Positions 1 through 6,916 of a stretch of 12,805 nucleotides of DNA are shown one piece after another; position 1 is the first letter of the stretch; the number at the start of each line of letters is the position of its first letter. The notes below the pieces were generated by a model, which was not told the DNA's origin, did not search any database, and saw nothing but the letters and a program-made list of their open reading frames with translations. This stretch comes from Bacillota bacterium (GTDB lineage: Bacteria > Bacillota > Clostridia > Acetivibrionales > DSM-1351). The position numbers and the translations under genes were made by a program. The DNA is taken from assembly GCA_023436515.1 (NCBI GenBank), contig JAEZIV010000238.1, forward strand, positions 1 to 12,805, written 5' to 3'.

Positions 1-19
1 ATTAAAGGGGGGTATATGG

Positions 20-268
20 TTGAAGGAATATATAGAAGAACGGGTCCTTGAACTCGCGAATTATATTATCGAAAAAAAGACGACGGTAAGATACGCTGCT
101 AAGAAATTCGGGATAAGCAAGAGTACAGTACACAAGGACGTAACTGAGAGACTAGAGAAAATAAATCCTACACTTATGAACGATGTCAGAATGATACTCG
201 AGGAGAATAAGGCAGAAAGGCATATCCGGGGCGGCGAAGCAACAAAGGCAAAATATCAGGGTAAATAA
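20..268 (+). CDS. spoIIID: Sporulation transcriptional regulator SpoIIID
   Basis: This is an 82-residue DNA-binding protein that activates and represses genes in the mother cell during endospore formation, working with sigma-E and preparing the switch to sigma-K. The whole protein matches the family in length and order: an N-terminal YIEERVLELANYII helix, a helix-turn-helix at about residues 23-43 containing TVRYAAKKFGISKSTVHKDV, the conserved TERLEKINP stretch, and a basic C-terminal tail (HIRGGEATKAKY). The start is a TTG at 20, placed 7 bases after a strong AAAGGGGGG ribosome binding site at 4-12; the ATG at 16 is in another frame. It is followed by its own terminator, so it seems to be transcribed separately from the downstream genes. 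It marks the host as a spore-forming Firmicute. Its promoter lies upstream of the window. Confidence 0.96.
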   Translation: MKEYIEERVLELANYIIEKKTTVRYAAKKFGISKSTVHKDVTERLEKINPTLMNDVRMILEENKAERHIRGGEATKAKYQGK

Positions 269-330
269 TTTTACATAAACGAGTACTGCTCAGAAAAAAG
301 TATAAATTTACATAGAGGATGAAGTTGAAA

Positions 331-360
331 AGCCGGGTGCGGGGTGCAGCCGGCTTTTTT
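331..360 (+). terminator. Rho-independent terminator after spoIIID
   Basis: The arms AGCCGGGTGC (331-340) and GCAGCCGGCT (346-355) pair over ten positions with one G-G mismatch around the five-base loop GGGGT, and a run of six T follows at 355-360. The position, 60 bases after the spoIIID stop and ahead of an independent promoter, fits an intrinsic terminator. Confidence 0.88.
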
Positions 361-419
361 GGTTAGCCCAGCAGGGGAAAACTACTAATAGAGCGTTACT
401 TATTATGACAAAAACACAG

Positions 420-448
420 TTGACTCCAGATAATCCCAAATGTAGTAT
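420..448 (+). promoter_or_regulatory. Probable sigma-A promoter of the S41 peptidase gene
   Basis: TTGACT at 420-425 is separated by 17 bases from TAGTAT at 443-448. The -10 box is only 4/6 to consensus, but the spacer carries the block ATCCCAAAT (433-441), which recurs at exactly the same position in the promoter at 2043-2071. It implies a leader of about 140 bases before the peptidase start. The rest of the roughly 235-base gap between the spoIIID terminator and the gene holds no ORF or hairpin that I can support. Confidence 0.5.
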
Positions 449-596
449 AGATGTAGTAGCTCTTGTTAAGAAGAATTGTTAATATGTAAACTAAAATTAA
501 CTATTAAGAAGTGCAAAGCTGTGTCGAAACTTACACTACATATTACTAACAATAAATGCGCTGAGCTTACAATAGAAACTATAGGGACTGATTTAT

Positions 597-1985
597 ATGG
601 TAAATAGAGAGGTAGATGAGATAATGAACTTTTACTTACAATCCTTCCGTATTAAGTCTATAAAAAATAAAAAAAGAATTGCTATATTGACAGTAACCTT
701 ATTGATAATTATTTCAATAGTATATTTATTCTTTTTTAAAACCTATAGTATATCTGCCTATAGCTATAGCGATAGTCTAACCCCTAATGCAATGAAAATA
801 GACACAGACTTATTCATAAAAACCTTGAAAGAAAATCATCCTGAAATGAAAGACGGTCAAACTAATTATGATAACATTATTAACGGGATTTATGAAAAGA
901 TAAGAAAGCCAATGAACGCTGAGGACTTCTATTGGACTCTTAACACATTGAATGTGGAATTAAAAGATGGACATACACATTTTTCGATAGATCAAGTCAA
1001 TAGAGATTGTATAGATTTACCATCACTTGAATGGACTGCTGATGGGCTGATAGCAAAAGAAAATAAAGCTTTTTTAGAAACCGGGGATAAAATAATATCG
1101 ATAGGAGGCATGTCCCCCACTGATTTGTTAAAAGGCCTTAATGCTTTGATACCTGCAGAGATTGAGGAATGGGTTAAAGCCAATACGATGGTAATAGCAA
1201 AAGGGATGTTTTTAAGACGTTTAAAGCTGGTTGGTAAGGATAATAACGTAAACATAAGCTATGAAAGAAATGGCAAGCTAGTTACTCGGGATATGCATCT
1301 TCATAAATGTGGTGAAACAGCATTTGAAGGTATTAATAAACTCATTTCCTATTCAGCAGCAAGGAAATTGAAATGGAATATAGATAATGCTAATAGTCTA
1401 GGGATTATTACAATTAATACTTGTCCAAATGGAAAAGAATTCGTAGAAGGCTTTAAGAATTTTTTCAGGGCAGTTAATGAAAACAAAATTAAGAACATAG
1501 CCGTTGATTTGCGAAGGAATGACGGTGGGAGTTCTACAGTTATAAATCAATTCTTAAGTTTTATTGATATAAAAAGTTATATGTACATTGGCAACAAGCT
1601 TTTGTATAACAATGCAGAAGATTTTAGAGATATAACACCAAATGATCCACCTTTATTTAGGGGAAGTGTTTATTTACTGACATCAAATTCTACGTTTAGT
1701 GCAGCAAGTGATTTTGTTGTAATACTTAAAGCAAATTCGCTTGCAAAGGTGGTTGGACAGCCAACTGGTAATATTCCATCGTTCTTCGGTAACACAAAAT
1801 CAAGTAGTTTACCAAACAGTAAGCTTCAATTTCAATACGCCACTACAAGATATAAATACCCTGTACCGGAGGACGAACAGTATAAAGCCATTATTCCAGA
1901 CTATCCAATAGAATATTCAAAACGGGATATAGTTGAAAAACGTGATCCCTGGATAGATTTTGTTATAGAAATGGCACGTAAATAG
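597..1985 (+). CDS. Membrane-anchored S41-family serine peptidase
   Basis: This 462-residue protein has a short basic N-terminus, one hydrophobic segment at about residues 27-47 (RIAILTVTLLIIISIVYLFFF) and then an extracellular S41 domain, so it is probably a signal-anchored protein facing outward. Visible family features are the DGHTHF motif (residues 124-129, His126 a candidate base), a poorly conserved middle region where a PDZ-like domain would sit, the strand IAVDLRRNDGGSS (301-313), and LTSNSTFSAASDF (361-373), where Ser368 aligns with the S41 nucleophile in the family's SAA[ED] motif. A further conserved G-x-P-T-G turn follows at 387-391. It resembles the tricorn/retinoid-binding-protein-like branch rather than the CtpA branch, since the SxxxK arrangement is not evident. 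The start at 597 has only a weak AGGG (583-586); ATG at 624, after AGAGAGG (606-612), is a credible alternative that removes nine residues. The substrate is unknown. No terminator is evident behind it. Confidence 0.82.
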   Translation: MVNREVDEIMNFYLQSFRIKSIKNKKRIAILTVTLLIIISIVYLFFFKTYSISAYSYSDSLTPNAMKIDTDLFIKTLKENHPEMKDGQTNYDNIINGIYEKIRKPMNAEDFYWTLNTLNVELKDGHTHFSIDQVNRDCIDLPSLEWTADGLIAKENKAFLETGDKIISIGGMSPTDLLKGLNALIPAEIEEWVKANTMVIAKGMFLRRLKLVGKDNNVNISYERNGKLVTRDMHLHKCGETAFEGINKLISYSAARKLKWNIDNANSLGIITINTCPNGKEFVEGFKNFFRAVNENKIKNIAVDLRRNDGGSSTVINQFLSFIDIKSYMYIGNKLLYNNAEDFRDITPNDPPLFRGSVYLLTSNSTFSAASDFVVILKANSLAKVVGQPTGNIPSFFGNTKSSSLPNSKLQFQYATTRYKYPVPEDEQYKAIIPDYPIEYSKRDIVEKRDPWIDFVIEMARK

Positions 1986-2042
1986 GTCAGAATGATGAAC
2001 ATAATAAATATACACAAACTTGTATAAAAACACCATATAAGC

Positions 2043-2071
2043 TTGACAGAGCTACATCCCAAATATAGTAT
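2043..2071 (+). promoter_or_regulatory. Sigma-A promoter of the Nudix operon
   Basis: A perfect -35 box TTGACA (2043-2048) is followed after 17 bases by TAGTAT (2066-2071). The expected transcript start is near 2078, about 40 bases before the Nudix start codon. The spacer block ATCCCAAAT (2056-2064) is identical in sequence and position to that of the promoter at 420-448. Confidence 0.6.
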
Positions 2072-2119
2072 TATTTGTAATAGACCTGTATAATTATAAA
2101 TTATCAAGGGAGAATGCAA

Positions 2120-2563
2120 ATGTTTCAAAAAATAAGAGTTGAAGCTATTTTAATGGAGGAAGGAAAAATATTGCTGGTTCAGCAGGAAATTTCCGAAGCT
2201 CGCAACTGGTCATTACCCGGGGGAACATTGGAAGCAGGAGAGAGTATTGAACAGGGTATTAAGCGTGAAATGAAGGAAGAAACCGGGCTGGACATAGCTA
2301 TAGAAAAGCTGCTTTACATAGGTGACAGAATAGAAGCCGAGGCTCATACTGTTCATTTAACCTTCTTAGTTAAGAGAATATCAGGTGAAATTCGTATTGG
2401 CCGTGAACCGGAGGCAGGTGCAAATCCTATAACAGGTATTGAAATGGTTCCCATTAGTTCTATAAAGGAATACGGCTTTGGTCACAAATTTTACAATTTA
2501 GCTTTACAGGGTTTCCCGTACGAAGGCAGCTACATAGGCTGCGTTACAAATATAGGCTTATGA
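2120..2563 (+). CDS. Nudix (MutT-type) hydrolase
   Basis: Nudix hydrolases cleave nucleoside diphosphates linked to another moiety, using divalent metal held by the Nudix box. The box is complete here: starting at the second Gly of LPGG, G-x5-E-x7-REMKEETGL fits the G-x5-E-x7-REUxEExGU pattern without exception, at about residues 35-57. The N-terminal strand RVEAILMEEGKILLVQ and the preceding NWSLPGG are also typical. I chose ATG 2120 (147 residues) because the ribosome binding site AAGGGAG at 2106-2112 lies 7 bases before it. The ATG at 2114 would be only 1 base from that site. The C-terminal part has no substrate motif I recognise, so whether it acts on oxidised nucleotides, ADP-ribose or something else is open. 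It shares a promoter with the small gene that starts 40 bases downstream. Confidence 0.88.
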   Translation: MFQKIRVEAILMEEGKILLVQQEISEARNWSLPGGTLEAGESIEQGIKREMKEETGLDIAIEKLLYIGDRIEAEAHTVHLTFLVKRISGEIRIGREPEAGANPITGIEMVPISSIKEYGFGHKFYNLALQGFPYEGSYIGCVTNIGL

Positions 2564-2602
2564 CCTCCTTGAAAGTGATTTTGATAAGGTAAGGAGCATT
2601 TC

Positions 2603-2839
2603 ATGATATTTTTTTGGAATAGAAAAGAAATCTACTTCGGAACATCAATGAACGAATTTTATGAGGTACGAAGGCAACTTTCATTAAATAAGATAAAATA
2701 TAAATATCGTGTAGTAAATCCCCATGGCTCACATTCTCATGGCAGGCTTGGGGTTAGAGTTGAAGTTGAATACCAATACTATCTTTATGTGCATGAAGAT
2801 GATTATGATAAAGCAGCAGCAGTAATACATAAACGTTAA
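2603..2839 (+). CDS. Small protein, possibly DUF2007-like, function unknown
   Basis: This 78-residue protein starts at an ATG 6 bases after AAGGAG (2591-2596), so it is well supported as a gene. It has no signal peptide or membrane segment. The pattern strand - helix (FYEVRRQLSLNKIKYKYRV, about 19-37) - strand (RVEVEYQYYLYVHEDD) - helix (YDKAAAVIHKR) resembles the ferredoxin-like fold of small DUF2007-type proteins, in which a residue pair or loop binds a ligand. That assignment is only by shape. The loop between residues 40 and 48 (PHGSHSHGR) contains three histidines in six residues and could hold a metal. It is the last gene of the Nudix operon and ends 20 bases before a hairpin. Confidence 0.72.
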   Translation: MIFFWNRKEIYFGTSMNEFYEVRRQLSLNKIKYKYRVVNPHGSHSHGRLGVRVEVEYQYYLYVHEDDYDKAAAVIHKR

Positions 2840-2859
2840 CAAGCTATTATAGCCCGTAT

Positions 2860-2890
2860 CCCACATTCAATTACTGATGTGGGTTTACTA
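2860..2890 (+). terminator. Hairpin terminating the Nudix operon
   Basis: CCCACAT (2860-2866) and ATGTGGG (2877-2883) form a seven-base-pair stem with a ten-base loop, followed by TTTACTAATTTT. The T tract is interrupted, so termination may be only moderate. Confidence 0.6.
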
Positions 2891-2897
2891 ATTTTCA

Positions 2898-2926
2898 TTG
2901 ACAATCCGGGTAGTAAACTATAAAAT
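2898..2926 (+). promoter_or_regulatory. Promoter of the response regulator gene
   Basis: TTGACA (2898-2903) is separated by 17 bases from TAAAAT (2921-2926); a TATAAA also overlaps at 2919-2924. This is a strong housekeeping-type promoter. The transcription start is expected near 2933, at the left edge of the palindrome at 2936-2950, so a protein bound there would block initiation or clearance. Confidence 0.75.
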
Positions 2927-2935
2927 TGTACTGTA

Positions 2936-2950
2936 ACCTGTAATACAGGT
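2936..2950 (+). promoter_or_regulatory. Palindromic operator, probable GntR site 1
   Basis: ACCTGTAATACAGGT is a perfect 15-base palindrome around a central A. It contains TGT-N3-ACA, the arrangement known for FadR-subfamily GntR operators. An outer pair of arms, ACTGT (2930-2934) and ACAGT (2953-2957), nearly extends the symmetry to 28 bases. It starts 9 bases after the -10 box. The reverse complement occurs at 4739-4753 with identical spacing to its own promoter. Confidence 0.75.
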
Positions 2951-3055
2951 AAACAGTAAACAAGTATACAGATTAATATTTCTATATAAAAAAATAAGTC
3001 ACAAGAGCACGGGACAGATTAGATACAGAAGATGCGAGATAGGAGGTAGTTGATT

Positions 3056-4633
3056 TTGCTGAAGGTGTTGATTGTGGACGACGAACCATTTGTCAGGCAA
3101 GGGCTTAAGGATATAATTGATTGGAAGAAATACGGCTTTGCCTTGTGTGGGGAAGCTGAAAATGGCCTTAATGCTATTAGCATGATTGAAATGCATCATC
3201 CCCATATTGTTATAACTGATATCAAAATGCCGGGTATAGACGGTTTGGAACTGGTTCGGAAGGCTACAAAGGAACTGCAGACATCAGCAAAATTCATAAT
3301 TTTATCTGGCTACGAGGACTTTAAATATGCCAGAACGGCAATTCAACTAAACGTAAAGGGTTATTTGTTAAAGCCGGTAGAGGAAGATGAGCTTATTACC
3401 GTTTTGTTGAACATGAAAGAGGAAATAAATGACGAGAGGGAGAAGGAAAAAAAGCACTTCGAAAGTATAAGGGCTTTGGCCTCTGAAACAATTAAGAGCT
3501 TAATCCAAGGTAACGCAAATTCTGATGACCTCGTCAATGCTCAACAATGGCTTGGAGTCTACGAGGATGAGGAGCTATATTACGTTATAATTGATATTGA
3601 CGACTATTATCAATGTCTTAAGGAAGTCGATGCTGATCAAGGACTTCTGGATTGTGCTGATATTGAAAATATTTTATATGACGCTCTGGGACGTGAAAAC
3701 TCCCTAAATGTATATCGAGAGCACATATACAGATACGGAATAGTAGTCAATAAGAGTATTCTTCAAAAATTCGGGAATGAAATAAGTGAGCTTGTAGGGG
3801 TTATCTACAGGAAATTCGTTGAAACTGAAAAAGCCTCGGTTTCAGTATTTGTCGGTAAAGGTGTTACTAATGCTGCTGAGTTGAAGATGTCCTATGATAC
3901 ATGCCATGAGGCTATGAGCTATCAACATTTGCGACCTGAAAACAATGTAATCTATTATGATGAGGTGAAGGACGTTTCCTTTTCCTATGATCTTGGTAAT
4001 ATTGAGTTTTTCCCAAAGCTGCTGGAAGCTATCGAAAATAATATGCAAGATGAAATAAGTATGCTCGTGGATAACATCTTCATAGAAATGCAGCAAAAAA
4101 ATATAGATCCTGAAATTATCAAAGCATATATGATCAAGTTTGAACTGGAGTTTATTAAGATAGTATCAGAAATGAGCGGAGATGCCAGTGAGATTCTGAG
4201 GAAAAACACAATTTCAAACATCAGAGAGCGAAAGATGCATGTCTATAAAGCTGAATTTATCAGGTTTTGTACTGAAAGTGCAAACTACTATAAAGCCTTA
4301 AAGGATAAAAAGTCAAATGGTTTAATGTATGAGATTGAAAAGTATATACAGAAAAATTATAACAGTGATATATCCTTGAAAAGCATTGCCGAGATTTTTT
4401 ATATAAATCCTGTATATTTAGGTCAATTGTTCAAAAAGAATTTCGGTGCCTATTTTAACGACTATTTGAATCAGCTTCGGATAGAAGAAGCTATGAAGCT
4501 TCTCAGGAGAACTGATCTAAAGGTATATGAAGTGGCACAATCTGTGGGTTATCTTGATACTAATTATTTTATCTGTAAATTCGAGAAGTATTGCTCAATG
4601 ACACCTTCTCAGTATAAGAAGAGTTGCTCCTAG
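3056..4633 (+). CDS. YesN-type response regulator (REC plus AraC HTH)
   Basis: This is a cytoplasmic two-component response regulator of 525 residues. The receiver domain (about 1-120) has the acidic pair D8/D9, the phosphoacceptor D55 in VITDIKMPG, S84 in IILSGYEDF and K106 in YLLKPVEE, so it should be phosphorylatable. A long middle region (about 120-415) has no enzymatic motif. The C-terminal 100 residues are an AraC-type double helix-turn-helix (ISLKSIAEIFYINPVYLGQLFKK and the VYEVAQSVGYLDTNYFICKFEKY segment, ending TPSQYKK). I use the TTG at 3056, 8 bases after AGGAGGT (3041-3047); the TTG at 3050 would be only 2 bases from it, and MLKVLIVDDE is the usual family start. Such regulators normally pair with a YesM-type kinase and control sugar ABC transporters, but neither is next to it here. 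Its promoter carries the palindromic operator shared with gntR. No terminator follows, so read-through into gntR is possible. Confidence 0.92.
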   Translation: MLKVLIVDDEPFVRQGLKDIIDWKKYGFALCGEAENGLNAISMIEMHHPHIVITDIKMPGIDGLELVRKATKELQTSAKFIILSGYEDFKYARTAIQLNVKGYLLKPVEEDELITVLLNMKEEINDEREKEKKHFESIRALASETIKSLIQGNANSDDLVNAQQWLGVYEDEELYYVIIDIDDYYQCLKEVDADQGLLDCADIENILYDALGRENSLNVYREHIYRYGIVVNKSILQKFGNEISELVGVIYRKFVETEKASVSVFVGKGVTNAAELKMSYDTCHEAMSYQHLRPENNVIYYDEVKDVSFSYDLGNIEFFPKLLEAIENNMQDEISMLVDNIFIEMQQKNIDPEIIKAYMIKFELEFIKIVSEMSGDASEILRKNTISNIRERKMHVYKAEFIRFCTESANYYKALKDKKSNGLMYEIEKYIQKNYNSDISLKSIAEIFYINPVYLGQLFKKNFGAYFNDYLNQLRIEEAMKLLRRTDLKVYEVAQSVGYLDTNYFICKFEKYCSMTPSQYKKSCS

Positions 4634-4699
4634 TCGGATATATGACGAGGGCAGTTCCCTAAATAAACTGGAAAAAATACTGGTAGCATATGTAATATG

Positions 4700-4729
4700 T
4701 TGACATTATTTGGGGGATGATTGTAAAAT
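4700..4729 (+). promoter_or_regulatory. Promoter of the gntR-GH30-dehydratase-aldolase operon
   Basis: TTGACA (4700-4705) is separated by 18 bases from TAAAAT (4724-4729). The palindromic operator begins 9 bases further on, the same geometry as at the response regulator promoter. The 160-base gap between the response regulator and gntR contains only this control region. Confidence 0.75.
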
Positions 4730-4738
4730 CATATAGTA

Positions 4739-4753
4739 ACCTGTATTACAGGT
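4739..4753 (+). promoter_or_regulatory. Palindromic operator, probable GntR site 2
   Basis: ACCTGTATTACAGGT is the exact reverse complement of the site at 2936-2950. Just downstream both regions also share GTATACAGAT (4752-4761 and 2964-2973), which overlaps this operator's right edge and may be an accessory half-site. Its place at the expected transcription start of gntR points to autorepression by the protein encoded immediately downstream. Confidence 0.77.
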
Positions 4754-4793
4754 ATACAGATAAAATTTGTCTATTTTGAAAGGTAAAATTGCC

Positions 4794-5474
4794 ATGCCGA
4801 TAAAAAAAGTTGTACGTCAAAGTATAGGAGATCAGGTATTTGAGCAGATAAAGCAACAGATTCTCGATAATGAATGGAAAAGTGGAGAGAAGATTCCCTC
4901 GGAGAATGAAATGGCTGCCTTATTTGGAGTGAGTCGAATCACTGTGCGCCAAGCCTTGCAAAAACTTGCAGCTCTTGGTCTTATCGAGACCAGACTCGGG
5001 GAGGGTTCGTTTATCAAGGATGCAACTCCCGGGATTTCAATGAACCAGCTTATACCAATGGCTTATTTAAATAACAACTCACTGCTGCAAATATTGGAGT
5101 ACCGGAAAATAATTGAGGGAAATGTTGCGGAGCTGGCTGCGAGTAAAGCTGGGCCCGATGATCTGAAAAAGCTGGAAGATGCGTATTTGCTAATGGAGAA
5201 GGTTAAGGATGATTTGGTAAAGTTTTCGGATGCAGATCTGAATTTTCATCTGTTGCTTGCTAATATGACAAAAAATACATTGATTATTCAAACCTTTCAC
5301 ATTATACATGATGTTTTACGCAGAGCTTTTACAGAGATAGTCTCAAAACGTGGGAACAGTGCAGGAATTTATTATCACAAATTAATTCTGGAGGCTGTAA
5401 AGAAGGGTAATTGTACTGAAGCAAAGCGCATAATGGATGAGCATATGGAGGATCTGTACAATTCCTTTCAATAA
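4794..5474 (+). CDS. GntR-family regulator, FadR/FCD subfamily
   Basis: This 226-residue repressor-type protein has an N-terminal winged helix-turn-helix (about residues 5-72; GEKIPSENEMAALFGVSRITVRQALQKLAALGLIETRLGEGSFI is textbook GntR) and a C-terminal helical FCD ligand domain (about 85-225). The FCD metal-site pattern is present: Asp and His in DADLNFHLLL, a His in YYHKLILEAVKKG and a His in MDEHMEDL. FCD regulators of this type commonly bind carboxylates such as sugar acids, which agrees with the dehydratase and aldolase downstream. I chose ATG 4794, about 10 bases after GAAAGG (4778-4783); TTG codons at 4767 and 4776 are in frame and would add nine or six residues. It is the first gene of the operon, 35 bases ahead of the GH30 gene. 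The palindromes at 2936 and 4739 are its likely targets. The effector is not identified. Confidence 0.92.
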   Translation: MPIKKVVRQSIGDQVFEQIKQQILDNEWKSGEKIPSENEMAALFGVSRITVRQALQKLAALGLIETRLGEGSFIKDATPGISMNQLIPMAYLNNNSLLQILEYRKIIEGNVAELAASKAGPDDLKKLEDAYLLMEKVKDDLVKFSDADLNFHLLLANMTKNTLIIQTFHIIHDVLRRAFTEIVSKRGNSAGIYYHKLILEAVKKGNCTEAKRIMDEHMEDLYNSFQ

Positions 5475-5509
5475 ATAAAAATATATAAACTACAAAAGGA
5501 GCATAAGGG

Positions 5510-6844
5510 ATGCACATTTTAAGCATGTGGAAAACTGATAATCGTGATGCGAGATTACAGAAAAAGCAAATTACAGTTCCTCAAAATAGGACTGAAGAAT
5601 ACGCTGGGGAAAGGTTTATACCTATTGAGGTAGATGCTTCCAAGGAGCTTCAGGAAATTGCCGGCTTTGGCGGAGCCTATAACGAGGTAGGCTGGGAGGC
5701 TGTAAGCTGCCTGTCAGAAGAAGCGCGAGGGGAAGTGTTCAAAGCCTTATTCGGTGAAGAGGGCTGTAATTTTAATCTCTGCCGGACACCAATAGGAGCA
5801 AGTGATTTTGCCTTGGATGCTTATTCTCTTAATGATACCAAGGGAGATCTGACTATGGAAAACTTTGATATATCCAGAGATCAAGAAAGGCTTATTCCTT
5901 ACATACTAGAGTCCTTTAAAACCAATCCTTCAGTTAAGGTGTGGGGCTGTCCCTGGAGCCCGCCCTATTGGATGAAAACTAACGGAGATATGTGCAACGG
6001 AGGAGAGCTTCTGGATACTCCGGAAATACTCAATGCCTATGCCATATACTTTAGGAAATACATAGAAGAGTATGAAAAGCAAGGGATAAATCTTCTTGCC
6101 GTTGGAATACAAAATGAAACTGATGTAATAAATATTTATCCAACATCAACAATGCCCCCGGAATTAATGAAGAAGTTTATAAGGGCTTACCTTATACCCC
6201 AACTGGTAGCTTCCCAGAAAAAACCTTTAAAAACTCAAATCTGGGCAGGCTCTATCCGAAATGTCAAGGGCTATGCCGATGATGTGATGTGTGACCCCGT
6301 TATAAAGCAGTTCGTTAAGGGAGTGGGTTACCAGTATTCAACTCCTGAGGTTGTTAGGGATACATATTTGAAACAGCCCAACATAAAGCTTTATCATACT
6401 GAATCACCCTGCCACAACGGAGCAAATTCCTGGGAGGAAGCCGCAGAGATATTTGCAGATATAGTTTCATACCTTGAAAACGGCTGTGTTAACTACAACT
6501 ACTGGAATATGATTCTGGACGAGTCAGGCATGAGCACCTGGGGCTGGAAGCAAAATTCAATGATCTCCATTAATCGTGAGACAAAGGAAGTTATATATAA
6601 TAATGAGTTCTACATTATGAAGCACTTCAGTCATTTTATTAAGCCGGGTGCAAAGAGAATTCACATATCAGGTGAGGGTATAAGTAATTTAATAGCCTTT
6701 AAAAATCCTGATGAGAGTATAATACTTTTGATGTCCAATTTTTCTGAAGAAAAGAAGCTTGCTGAGATAGGTCTGTCAGAGGAGAAGCTGAAGGTAGAGC
6801 TGGAGCCACAAAGTATATACACCTTATGTCTGACTTCGGCATAA
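5510..6844 (+). CDS. Intracellular GH30-family glycoside hydrolase
   Basis: This 444-residue retaining beta-glycosidase has a (beta/alpha)8 barrel (about 45-365) and a C-terminal beta domain (about 370-444). Family marks are GFGGAYNEV (52-60), NLCRTPIGASDF (89-100), WGCPWSPPYWMKTNG (145-159), the acid/base Glu203 in GIQNETD and the nucleophile Glu298 in LYHTESPC, followed by the conserved WNMILDESG stretch. There is no signal peptide, so it should act on imported oligosaccharides in the cytoplasm. GH30 includes beta-glucosidases, beta-xylosidases, beta-fucosidases, beta-1,6-glucanases and beta-glucuronidases; the sequence alone does not settle which. The motif NET in place of the usual NEP after the acid/base is a small departure. 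Being in one operon with sugar-acid enzymes favours a uronic- or aldonic-acid-containing substrate. The start has AAAAGGAG at 5494-5501, 8 bases upstream. Confidence 0.88.
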   Translation: MHILSMWKTDNRDARLQKKQITVPQNRTEEYAGERFIPIEVDASKELQEIAGFGGAYNEVGWEAVSCLSEEARGEVFKALFGEEGCNFNLCRTPIGASDFALDAYSLNDTKGDLTMENFDISRDQERLIPYILESFKTNPSVKVWGCPWSPPYWMKTNGDMCNGGELLDTPEILNAYAIYFRKYIEEYEKQGINLLAVGIQNETDVINIYPTSTMPPELMKKFIRAYLIPQLVASQKKPLKTQIWAGSIRNVKGYADDVMCDPVIKQFVKGVGYQYSTPEVVRDTYLKQPNIKLYHTESPCHNGANSWEEAAEIFADIVSYLENGCVNYNYWNMILDESGMSTWGWKQNSMISINRETKEVIYNNEFYIMKHFSHFIKPGAKRIHISGEGISNLIAFKNPDESIILLMSNFSEEKKLAEIGLSEEKLKVELEPQSIYTLCLTSA

Positions 6845-6916
6845 GCTGTCGAACAGATAAATAGGTGTTAAATCACTACAGAGATAGAACTATCAATATA
6901 GAATAGGAGTTGTAGC

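Noticed and set aside
16..22. ATG at 16 as the spoIIID start
   Set aside because: It is out of frame with the SpoIIID protein. The TTG at 20 is in frame and has proper spacing to the ribosome binding site.
2084..2090. ACCTGTA half-site upstream of the Nudix gene, like one arm of the GntR operator
   Set aside because: The second arm is absent (the sequence continues TAATTATAAA), so it is not a credible operator copy.
4634..4699. Terminator after the response regulator gene
   Set aside because: Only a three-base-pair GGG/CCC stem is present, without a T run.
6845..6916. Small inverted repeats CTGT-CGA-ACAG and GATA-GAAC-TATC between the GH30 and dehydratase genes
   Set aside because: The stems are four base pairs with no T tract, so they give no convincing terminator or processing site. 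The gap is consistent with one transcript.
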